A stretch of 49,214 nt of DNA from Micromonospora thermarum (GTDB taxonomy: Bacteria > Actinomycetota > Actinomycetes > Mycobacteriales > Micromonosporaceae): the NCBI RefSeq assembly GCF_012034245.1, contig NZ_JAATEO010000038.1, forward strand, positions 1 to 49,214. Direction: 5' to 3'. A program made the translations under genes and the position numbers. The notes beneath the pieces were generated by a model. It saw only the letters and a list, made by a program, of their open reading frames with translations. It was not told where the DNA came from and did no database searches. Below, one piece after another: positions 1 to 6,961 of the stretch. Each line of letters starts with the position of its first letter. Position 1 is the stretch's first letter.

Positions 1-632
1 AGGCGAGAGCGTAGAGGCCGCAGTTGCGCGCCCAGTGCCCGGTCTCCTGCCGATTCGGCGGCGGTGACGCCGGACAGGTAGAGGCGTTGGGCGTCGGGGT
101 AGCGGCCAGCGTCGCTGGCGACCCAGCCAGCGAGCTGGGCCAGTTCACCGATCACGGTGTACAGCCGTTTACCCGAAGCATCGGTGTAGGAGGCGGTGCG
201 GGCGAGATGTTCGGCCTGGTCGAGTTCGGCGCGGATGACGGGGAGCAGGGTGCGGCTGCCGACGGTGTCGTCGAGGTGGCGTAGTTCGATCACCCGGGAT
301 TCCAACGTTTCGATCAGGCTGGCGCCGATGCGACGCCCAGCGCGCAGGCTGCCGGTGGCGGGTGGGTTGCCGAGGAGCCATTCGTGGGTGAGGCGGACCG
401 GGTCGTGTGGGCTGCCGATCGGGACGCCGAGGACGTGTTCGTACCGTTCGACGACGTCGGGGGTGGCAGGGCGGCGGCCGGTTTCGACGAGGCCGAGGTA
501 GGACTTGCTGAAGTGAGTGAGAGCGGCCATCCCGGCAAGACTGTGCCCAGCGGCTTCCCGGGCAGCGCGCAGGTGGGCACCGAGGTCGGCGGTGTCTTCT
601 GTAGACGGGGGAAGACCCTGTTGCGGTTCCAT
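1..632 (-). CDS. XRE-family helix-turn-helix regulator, C-terminus cut by window edge
   Basis: The minus strand is open from an ATG at 632 to the window edge, so at least 210 residues are present and the 3' end is missing. The N-terminal part reads as an HTH_XRE domain: HLRAAREAAGHSLAGMAALT, then FSKSYLGLVETGRRPATPDVVERY, spanning roughly residues 20-65. The rest is helical and TPR-like (TDASGKRLYTVIGELAQLAG, then DAGRYPDAQRLYLSG), the usual layout of actinobacterial XRE regulators with a C-terminal sensor. An ATG also occurs at 638, but the GGAAAGAG motif is well spaced only for 632. It diverges from the small Cys-motif gene at 814. The same pairing recurs in element B (XRE at 21019-22215), so the two probably form a regulator/partner module. 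DNA targets and ligand cannot be read from the sequence. Confidence 0.82.
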   Translation of the reverse strand, partial: MEPQQGLPPSTEDTADLGAHLRAAREAAGHSLAGMAALTHFSKSYLGLVETGRRPATPDVVERYEHVLGVPIGSPHDPVRLTHEWLLGNPPATGSLRAGRRIGASLIETLESRVIELRHLDDTVGSRTLLPVIRAELDQAEHLARTASYTDASGKRLYTVIGELAQLAGWVASDAGRYPDAQRLYLSGVTAAESAGDRALGAQLRPLRSR

Positions 633-813
633 GGTCATCTCTTTCCGCTGATCCTGGTGGCAGGCCCAGCGGGGACGTGCATCGAGTCCGGACCTGGCTG
701 GTGCTGTTCCGGGAGGGCCGGGACCGGTTACGAAGATCGGCATTCTTCATAACCGGGTGCGTGCCCGGCCCTCCCACCGTAGACCACGTACGTGCGCGGA
801 GGGTTGAGCAGCG

Positions 814-1080
814 ATGTCGATGCACCTGCCGGTCCGTCCCGTCTGGACCTGCGCCGGGTGTGGGCAGGCGTGGCCGTGCCTCACCCGCAAGCGTCAACTG
901 TTGGCCGAGTTCGCCGGGGCGCGGGTGTCGCTGATGCTCTACCTGTCGCGGTTCTTCGTCGAGGCGTGCGTGGACATGCCGGCCATCACGTCGGGGACGA
1001 TGTATCGCCGGTTCTTCACCTGGCCGTACGAACCATCCGACGGCCGCCACAGCAACGAGAGCGCCCCGCCAGAGCGGTGA
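814..1080 (+). CDS. Small Cys-motif protein (WTCxxCGxxWPC family)
   Basis: An 88-residue protein with the motif WTCAGCGQAWPC (residues 11-22) followed by a basic helix (TRKRQLLAEF) and a hydrophobic helix (SLMLYLSRFFVEA). The CxxC plus PC arrangement could bind a metal, but this is inference. Close relatives in actinomycetes are, to my recollection, often automatically named 'flavin reductase', although no flavin-reductase fold is visible in such a short chain. It is transcribed divergently from the XRE regulator and ends 26 bases from the 3' end of the element A integrase. A paralogue lies at 19961-20269 beside the second XRE gene. Function unknown. Confidence 0.75.
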   Translation: MSMHLPVRPVWTCAGCGQAWPCLTRKRQLLAEFAGARVSLMLYLSRFFVEACVDMPAITSGTMYRRFFTWPYEPSDGRHSNESAPPER

Positions 1081-1106
1081 TCCCGGCGGGGCACTCTTGG
1101 TGAGGT

Positions 1107-2369
1107 TCAGTCGTCGGAGCCGACGTCGGGCTCGTCCGGTTGCAGCGCCTGGTCCATGGACTCAACGGCGTGGCGTTGCAGGCGGAGCCGGACGTGGGAG
1201 TAGACGTCGGCGGTGGTATGGATCTGCGCGTGGCCGAGCAGGTCCTTGATCGTCACCAGATCCACGCCCTGTTCCAGCAGCAGCGTGGCGCAGGTGTGTC
1301 GCAGGTCGTGAAACCGGATGTAGCGGACGTCGGCGAGTTCGCAGATCGCCTGGTGGTGGCGGTGCACCGCGGCCGGGTCCATCGGCCCGCCAGTGCTGTT
1401 GGCGAACACGAGCCCGGTTTCGGTCCAGTTGTCGCCGGCCTCGCGCCGGTCGATGTCCTGCCGAGTGCGGTAACGCTTGAGTGCGGTGACGCAGTCGCGG
1501 GGCAGGACGATGCGCCGTGCGGAGCGGTGGGTCTTGACTGGCTGGAAGGTGGGGCCGCCTCGGGTGCGGGCCAGGGTGCGCCGCACGTACAGGTGCCCGG
1601 CGTCGAGGTCGATGTCGTCCCAGCGCAGGCCGAGCAGTTCACCCCGACGTAGCCCAGTGCGTAGCGCCAGTTCGAACAGCGGCCCGTGGCGGTGGTAGGC
1701 GGCGGCGAGCAGGTAGCGGCGGGCCTCGCCGGCGGTGAACGGTTGGAAGTCGCTGCGCAATGTGGGTAGCCGTACCGAGCTGGCGACGTTGCGGCCGAGG
1801 AGGTCTTCGCGGACGCCGTCGGCGAGGGCGGCCGACAGCACTGCCCGGATGTAGCGGACCGTGGCCGGGCGGATGTGCTTGCGGCAGCAGTTGCCGATCG
1901 CGCAACAGCGCGGCCGGCGGGCCTTCACCGGATGGTTCGGGTTCCGGCTGGCGTCCCAGCCCTGCGCGCAGTACTGGCACACGCTTGGGAGCCGGTCGAG
2001 GAAGGTCCGCACGTCCCGAACCGTCAGCGTGCCGAGTTTCCGCGCCCCGAGGCCGGGGATCAGGAACCGGCGGACCAGGGATTCGTAGGTGACGTAGGTG
2101 GTGGCCCGGAGCCGGTGCCGGGCCACGCCGGTCAACCACGCGGTCAGGTACTCCCCGACGGTCAGGTTCGGGTCGGCGGCCACGACCAGGCCCCGGTTCG
2201 AGTCGGCCAGCTTCTCGGCGAGCTTGTCGGCCGCCTCACGGCGGGTGGCGCCGTAGACGTAGATGCGCTTGCGGGTGCCGTCGGCGGCGAGGACGTAGCC
2301 GGCGCCGCACCAGCGGCCGTCGGCGCGTTGGAAGATGGTGCCTTCGCCGTTGGCCTTTCTACCGGCCAT
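1107..2369 (-). CDS. Tyrosine site-specific integrase of AICE element A
   Basis: A 420-residue tyrosine recombinase that would integrate and excise element A. It has an N-terminal AP2-like arm-binding region (residues 1-60), a SAM-like core-binding domain (about 70-200) and a catalytic domain. The catalytic residues look complete: Arg in TGLRRGE (about 241), His and Arg in HDLRH (354 and 357), His in LLGH (380) and Tyr in DVYSHV (390). A Cys-rich insertion (CQYC at 131-134, then CC and CC at 155-162) sits in the core-binding domain and recurs in the broken integrase of element B. The start overlaps the excisionase 3' end by 11 bases, so the two are probably translationally coupled. This is the only gene of the element's integration/replication/transfer core, besides xis and the small upstream gene, that appears intact. 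Confidence 0.95.
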   Translation of the reverse strand: MAGRKANGEGTIFQRADGRWCGAGYVLAADGTRKRIYVYGATRREAADKLAEKLADSNRGLVVAADPNLTVGEYLTAWLTGVARHRLRATTYVTYESLVRRFLIPGLGARKLGTLTVRDVRTFLDRLPSVCQYCAQGWDASRNPNHPVKARRPRCCAIGNCCRKHIRPATVRYIRAVLSAALADGVREDLLGRNVASSVRLPTLRSDFQPFTAGEARRYLLAAAYHRHGPLFELALRTGLRRGELLGLRWDDIDLDAGHLYVRRTLARTRGGPTFQPVKTHRSARRIVLPRDCVTALKRYRTRQDIDRREAGDNWTETGLVFANSTGGPMDPAAVHRHHQAICELADVRYIRFHDLRHTCATLLLEQGVDLVTIKDLLGHAQIHTTADVYSHVRLRLQRHAVESMDQALQPDEPDVGSDD

Positions 2370-2550
2370 GATCGGTCTCCTTGGTCAGTGAGTCGAGGTA
2401 GCCGGCCAGGGACCGGGCGGGAATACGGCGGCAGCGGCCGATGCGGACGGAGTGCAGCCGGCGGGAGCGGATGAGGTCGTAGACGGTGTGCCGGCCGACT
2501 TGCAGGCGGGCCATCACGTCGGTGACGGTCAACAGGTCGGGGTGTCTCAT
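2359..2550 (-). CDS. Excisionase, MerR-like helix-turn-helix (Xis)
   Basis: A 63-residue protein beginning MRHPDLLTVTDVMARLQVG, with the excisionase-type winged HTH pattern (LTVTDVMARLQVGRHTVYDLIRSR, then SVRIGRCRRIPARSLAGYL). It would bind the attachment region and steer the integrase towards excision. The ATG at 2550 follows GGGGAGGACCA and shares an ATGA overlap with the stop of the upstream initiator gene. Its 3' end overlaps the integrase start. Longer upstream translations in this frame lack a ribosome-binding site. No damage is visible. Confidence 0.9.
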   Translation of the reverse strand: MRHPDLLTVTDVMARLQVGRHTVYDLIRSRRLHSVRIGRCRRIPARSLAGYLDSLTKETDHGR

Positions 2551-3556
2551 TGGTCCTCCCCGAGCTGTCCGGTGTAGCGCCAGTCCCCGACGGCGAGCAG
2601 GTCGGTGGTCGGGTCGACGCCGACAGTGGCGGCGTGGCGGGTCAGCCGCCACCGGTGCCGCTCACCGCGCAGCGCGGCGAACGTGGTCGAGTAGGCAAGT
2701 GACTTGCTGGTGACGTGGCCCCGGTAGCCGAGCTGGTGCGCCCACCGGCGCAGCCGCAGCCCCCGCAGGTCGGGCAGTCCGCCGAGCCGCCAGCAGGTCT
2801 CCACCAACATGCGGCCGTGCGCGGGGAGCTGGTCGAGGCTGACCCCGGGACGTCGGCCGGTGCCCGAACAGACCCGGCACCAGCGCCGAGCGTCGCCGCC
2901 AGGACGCAAGCCGTCGCCTCGGCACACGCGGCAGAACAGCGGTGGCACGTCAACGCCGACGGCCTCGGCGGTCTTCGTGGCGTACTTCGCCACGTACCGG
3001 GCCACCACCAGGTCACCGGAGGGAAGGGGCTGGATGTCGACCTGCCGACCCCACCGCAACAGACGCGCATCGACGGTTGCCGCCGCTGGTGTGGTGACGG
3101 TGCTGAGGGGGACCGCTCGGCGGATCGCCCGGCAGGTGCCACCGACCGCACCCGGACCGGTCCAGGTGGCAGGCACGAAGGACGCCACCCCGGGCGGGGC
3201 CGAGGTGCACCAGCCCGTACGACGGCGCGGTCACCGTCACGAACACCCGCGGCCGAGGTACACCACCTGTCACCTCGTCGCGGAGCCCGGCGGCGATCAG
3301 GTGGAATGCGTCGAGCTTGTACAGCGTCGAACACGCCGGACACCGCGCGGCACGCCGGTTACGGCACCGCACCGTGATCGTCTGCCGGTCGCCGGTGTCG
3401 GCGAGGACACGGCCGGTGCCGGCCTCGACCAGCAGACCACGGCCGGTCAACCGGATCGGGTGCCCGGCACACACCGACCCGGCCCTCGACCTGCTGAGCG
3501 GCGGCGATGTGGAGCAGGGTGTCGAGGTCGACGCCGACAGGGGTGGATGGCATCAT
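2547..3556 (-). pseudogene. RepSA-type replication initiator, frameshifted and internally deleted
   Basis: Three reading frames must be joined to recover a RepSA-like protein. Frame 1 (from 3556) gives MMPSTPVGVDLDTLLHIAAA up to about 3475. Frame 2 (3474 to about 3110) gives CAGHPIRLTGRGLLVEAG and then CRNRRAARCPACSTLYK, the Cys-rich N-terminal region of actinomycete initiators. Frame 3 (about 3100 to 2547) gives RWGRQVDIQPLPSG, ARYVAKYATKTAE, CRVCRGDG and HVTSKSLAYSTTF, the C-terminal region. The first junction is explained by one extra base near 3475. At the second junction the central part of the usual roughly 500-residue protein is missing. Start and stop retain 4-base overlaps with neighbours, so the gene decayed in place. 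Rolling-circle replication of element A is probably lost. Confidence 0.8.
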
Positions 3557-5014
3557 CGGCGCAGTTCCTCTCCACTCATGGGAGGGCTGCTTGCGGGGAG
3601 AGCGGCGGAGTGTTCTTGGCGGAATGAGCCGCCGCCCTCCCTGTCCTCACCATCCGGCGGAATCGCCCCGGCTGCGTCGGCGAGCAGCCGCAGCGGGTCA
3701 CGCACCAGTCCGGCGGTGTCCGCCGCGATCCGGTCAGCGGTGGCGTCATTGACGTACGGGGTGCGGACCAGCGTGAACCCGGGCCGGCCTTCGGCCACCA
3801 TCGAGGCGACCCCGATGTAGGCGGGGTCCTGCAACCGGCGCGGATGCTCGTCCGGGAAGCCGGTGATGTCCGAGCCGAGCACCGCCGTGGCCGCCTCGCT
3901 GGTGCGCTGCGCGAAACTGACCGCGACCTGGCAGTTGTCCCGGATCTTCGTCGGGATCGCATCGCCGGTCGCCTTCTGCGTCGCCAGGATCACCTGGATA
4001 CCGACGTTGCGGCCCTTACGCACCAACTCCTCCACCAGCCGGGCCGTCTGCCGTGCCACCGCATCGTGCTTCTTCGACTCGGCGTCGGTGCCCTTGGACT
4101 CGTTGAAGAACGTGTGCGCCTCATCGATCACCACCACGACCAGAGGCCAGGAGGCGGACGGGCCGAGATGCCACACGTTCTTCACCCCGAGCACCGACCG
4201 GATACACCGCTGACGGCCCGTCATCAGCTCATGCACCCGCGCGAGATGGTCACGGACCTGCTCCGGATCGTCCTTCGCCGACAGCCACGCCCGGCGGAAC
4301 AGGTCGTCGTAGTCCGGGCCGCCCTTGCCGTCAATCAACACGAACTGCACCGCCGGACTCGCCGCGAGCTGACAGAACCGGGCATTCAGCAGCGAGGTCT
4401 TACCGAAGCCGGCCAGCCCCGCGACCACCACCCCCGACACCCCGGACGAGCGGATGGTGACCGGCTGCCCGTCGGCGTCGACACCCGCCGACCACGTCTC
4501 CAGGTGATCGGCGGTCGCGGCCTGCCCATCCCAGGCGGCCGGTTGGGTGAGCGGGTCGACCAGCAACGCCCGCAGCCGGACCAGACCGGGACGGACCTGC
4601 GCTACCCGCACCTGCGGCACCCGCCACGCGTCGGCGAGATGCCCGGCGGCGTCCTGGAACTCGACCAGACCGAGCCGGCCGACCGTTGAGGCGTCCACCT
4701 CGACACCCCAGCGTCGCGCCCGCACCCGGACCGCCGGAACCAACTCCCGCCGCACCACCACCGTCTGCGGCCGAGACGACCACAACGGCGGACGGACGTG
4801 TTCGGTCTGGACCCAGGCCCACCCGCACGGCGGTACGCCGCCACGTCCACTGGATCCGCCAGGCGACACGTATCGCAGGCCGGATCTCGGCGTCGGCCAG
4901 CAGATACCGCAGCAGGCGCGCGGCCAGCCAGACGACCACCACGACGGCCGCCGCGCCCAGCAGCACGGCGGGAACCGCGGTGAGGAACCTCAGATGAGTC
5001 GGATCGATCGTCAT
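3553..5014 (-). pseudogene. FtsK/SpoIIIE-type conjugative DNA translocase (TraSA-like), frameshifted
   Basis: The 3' part (about 4820 to 3553) encodes an intact FtsK-type ATPase core: Walker A GLAGFGKTS, FVLIDGKGG, Walker B VVVVIDEAH, then ILATQKATGDAIPTKIRDNC. In AICEs this single protein moves double-stranded DNA between mycelia. The 5' part lies in another frame: from ATG 5014 it reads MTIDPTHLRFLTAVPAVLLG, one membrane span (VLLGAAAVVVVVWLAARLL) and RVAWRIQWTWRRTAVRVGLG. The frames join near 4795-4826. Without a one-base correction the ATPase lacks its membrane anchor, so transfer is probably lost, although a GTG at 4869 could start a soluble 438-residue form. Start and stop overlap the neighbours by 4 bases. 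A sequencing error is possible, but the adjacent rep is broken too. Confidence 0.78.
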
Positions 5015-5334
5015 CCAGGCTTCACCGCCGTCAACGCCGACGCACGGAAGATCTGCCACGGCCGGCCGTTCTTCTCCCCCGCCACCAACGTCAGCCCGGT
5101 CGCCTTGACCCACTGGCCGACCGCGAGGTCCTTCGGCACCGACGGCTGCGGCACCGACACCCGTAACACCTGCGGGGTCCCACCGTCGGCCGTCAACGCC
5201 AGGGGCACCTCCACCAACGGCGCACCAGTGGCGCGGTCCGTGGCGGCAACCCCGTTCTCCTTGTCCTTGAACTGCGGTGTCGCCGCAGCGAGCACCAGCA
5301 GCCCCCTACCACCGTCAATCGGCAGTACCAACAC
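5011..5334 (-). CDS. SCO3933-like AICE regulatory/accessory protein
   Basis: A 107-residue protein starting at GTG 5334 (VLVLPIDGGRGLLVLAAA), preceded by GAAGGAGAACGCTC, which favours this start over the longer 116-residue form. The beta-rich pattern (PQFKDKENGVAATDRATGAPLVEVPLALT, then PKDLAVGQWVKATGLTLVAGEKNGRPW) matches the small conserved protein that precedes tra in many AICEs and is named after SCO3933. It is the first gene of the minus-strand tra-rep-xis-int chain, ends with an ATGA overlap into tra, and diverges from the KorSA-like repressor, so its promoter should be the repressor's target. A regulatory or single-strand-binding role has been suggested for the family but cannot be shown here. 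Confidence 0.72.
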   Translation of the reverse strand: MLVLPIDGGRGLLVLAAATPQFKDKENGVAATDRATGAPLVEVPLALTADGGTPQVLRVSVPQPSVPKDLAVGQWVKATGLTLVAGEKNGRPWQIFRASALTAVKPG

Positions 5335-5489
5335 GAGCGTTCTCCTTCGTTCGCCCACCACACCCCAACGGCATGGTTACTAGGCTTCCTGAGTTTCACG
5401 TGACAATCGTGATCTAGTCAAGGGGTTTAACCCAGGAATCTTGAGTAGCCCGTGTAGCTCAACCAGGACAACACGACTACGATCAGCAC
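5335..5489. promoter_or_regulatory. Divergent promoter/operator region between tra chain and KorSA-like gene
   Basis: This 155-base gap separates two divergent AICE genes and is visibly AT-richer than its surroundings. For the minus strand, TTGTCA and TAGTAA separated by 18 bases (about 5404 back to 5376) could form a promoter. An inverted repeat TTGAG-N12-CTCAA (5441-5462) lies just ahead of the repressor start and is a candidate KorSA operator. None of this is tested. Confidence 0.4.
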
Positions 5490-6062
5490 ATGCCGCACGA
5501 CGCCGACGACCGACGCGCCCTGTTCCAACGGGTCGTCGACGACATCGTCGACCAGATCCGCACCGGCAAACTCGCCCCCGGCGACGTACTCCCCACCGCC
5601 CGGCGCATGGCAGACACCTACAGCGTCGCCTCCATGACCGCCCAACGCGCCCTACGCGAGCTGCAACACCGCGGACTCACCTACGCCGTCGTCGGCAAAG
5701 GCACCTTCATCCACCCCCAGGCGCCCGAACGCATCGGCACCGACGCCGACGGCCGGCCCATCGCCGCGACCACCCAGACGCCGGTCATCAGCGACAGCCC
5801 GGCCCTGAACCGGCGCCTCGCCCTCTACCTGCTAGAGCGGGACCGCATCAGCGGCAAGATCGTCGACGCCTTCATGAACAAGGACACAGCCGCCGCCTGG
5901 CAAGCCACCGAAGAACTCGCCACCCTCCAGCAAGCACACACCGACCTCGCCGACGACCTCGCCGCCTACGAAGCCAACCTCGGACGAGCCGCCGCCAGCG
6001 AAACGCCCGCACCCGCCGGACCGCCGACATCGACGAAGCAGCGCCGCGACCCCAAAGCATAA
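5490..6062 (+). CDS. GntR-family repressor, KorSA-like
   Basis: A 190-residue protein with an N-terminal GntR winged helix: LFQRVVDDIVDQIRTGKLAPGDVLPTARRMADTYSVASMTAQRALRELQHRGL, residues about 10-65, ending in VVGKGTF. A short helical C-terminal region (RRLALYLLERDRISGKIVDAFMNKDT) follows instead of a large FCD or UTRA domain. In pSAM2-type elements the equivalent KorSA represses the replication/transfer regulon. Its divergent position next to the tra chain supports that role here. The last 30 residues are Ala/Pro-rich. No damage is visible, so the repressor outlives the genes it would control. Confidence 0.85.
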   Translation: MPHDADDRRALFQRVVDDIVDQIRTGKLAPGDVLPTARRMADTYSVASMTAQRALRELQHRGLTYAVVGKGTFIHPQAPERIGTDADGRPIAATTQTPVISDSPALNRRLALYLLERDRISGKIVDAFMNKDTAAAWQATEELATLQQAHTDLADDLAAYEANLGRAAASETPAPAGPPTSTKQRRDPKA

Positions 6063-6121
6063 CTCAGCAGCCCCGCCACGACGGAGCCACTGGGCTAAAA
6101 ACTGCTTCATCAGATCAAGAA

Positions 6122-6143
6122 CGGCCCGGCTCACGCCGGGCCG
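6122..6143. terminator. GC-rich hairpin after the KorSA-like gene
   Basis: A perfect 9-bp stem (CGGCCCGGC and GCCGGGCCG) with a TCAC loop lies 60 bases after the repressor stop. A wider GAACGGC/GCCGTTC pair surrounds it (about 6119-6167). There is no U-tract, as is usual for actinomycete terminators. Confidence 0.6.
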
Positions 6144-6434
6144 CGCGCACGCGCTACAGCCGTTCCGGCCCGCGCGCACGCACCCACGCAACGGCCACTG
6201 AATCCGGCAATGGCGGCGGACCAGCGAACAGCAGACCGTAACGACCCCTTCACGGGTCGAGCCCAACGGAACTTCCGGGGGTCGACGCCCCGCCGCTACG
6301 CGACGAGCCAACGGACAGCTCCTCCAGCCGGACGAGCCAGCAGTCAACGCGCCCTGAGCTGGGGCCAGTCACGTCACCCAGGCAACGGCAGCCGTCCGGG
6401 CAATATCCATCTATTCGCATGTCTTCCAAGTATC

Positions 6435-6458
6435 TGACATCAACCGTGACATCAACCG
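6435..6458. repeat. Tandem 12-bp direct repeat TGACATCAACCG x2
   Basis: Two perfect adjacent copies occur with no spacer, in the gap between the AICE and the immunity gene. Candidate uses are integrase arm sites, a regulator site, or a trace of slippage. Nothing else supports one over another. Confidence 0.7.
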
Positions 6459-6542
6459 GAGCGCACAACCGCACCCTTCGACGCACAACGGAGTGGCACC
6501 AATACGCGAAGTAATGGCACCGCTCCGCCTTTGCGTCATCGT

Positions 6543-6956
6543 CTATTGACCAGAAGAGTGACGGAAGATCTTCATGATTTCCGCCTTCTGCTGGGCAACA
6601 GACACCACATCCTTGCAATCCGCAGGCTCGAATATGTCGACTAAATCGTCGTCGGATACCCGAGCGTTGGGCCGAAGGATATACGCCAATCTACCGTTAC
6701 TCATCTGCCTCGTCATGCCAGACGGACTTACGTCGCGCCGCGCGCCCTGACAGCACAACAGAAGACCGCACGATTCGAGATGCTCACGGAGAGAGAGCAG
6801 GCAGTCAAAAAGATCAACTCCCGGAAACTCTCGTTGCTCATCGCGACCCACCTGAACTAGCAAGGCAGCAGGATGCTCCGACGCCACACTGAGATAAACC
6901 TCAACGTTCCCGGTGGCATCTCCGCAGGCCACGAGCCTGACTTGTTTCGCCGCCAC
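6543..6956 (-). CDS. Putative immunity protein for the RHS ADP-ribosyltransferase toxin
   Basis: A 137-residue protein starting at GTG 6956, five bases after the toxin stop, with GGAGGAAGC upstream inside the toxin's last codons. It reads VAAKQVRLVACGDATGNVEV, VYLSVASEHPAALLVQVG, DLFDCLLSLREHLES and IFEPADCKDVVSVAQQKAEI. There are no membrane segments or signal peptide, so it should be cytosolic. I do not recognise an immunity family. The call rests on position: polymorphic toxin genes are followed at once by their immunity gene. It shares the AT-richer base use of the toxin tip, unlike the RHS core, which suggests the tip and this gene arrived together. Confidence 0.68.
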   Translation of the reverse strand: MAAKQVRLVACGDATGNVEVYLSVASEHPAALLVQVGRDEQREFPGVDLFDCLLSLREHLESCGLLLCCQGARRDVSPSGMTRQMSNGRLAYILRPNARVSDDDLVDIFEPADCKDVVSVAQQKAEIMKIFRHSSGQ

Positions 6957-6961
6957 GTCTC

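Larger units (their letters stand above)
6063..6542. other. Intergenic region between element A and the toxin locus
   Basis: No convincing gene is seen; the open frames here have no recognisable protein pattern. Contents are the KorSA-like terminator hairpin, a GC-rich stretch, then an AT-richer part with a perfect tandem duplication of TGACATCAACCG (6435-6458). The right end of element A must lie at or beyond this region, but no att repeat partner is visible inside the window. Confidence 0.5.

Noticed and set aside
814..1080. Flavin reductase label for the WPC mini-proteins
   Set aside because: An 88- to 102-residue chain with CxxC motifs shows none of the flavin-reductase fold motifs; the name would be misleading.
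2547..3556. Programmed frameshifting in the rep gene
   Set aside because: Two shifts are needed, no slippery heptamer is visible at either junction, and the middle of the protein is missing, which recoding cannot restore.
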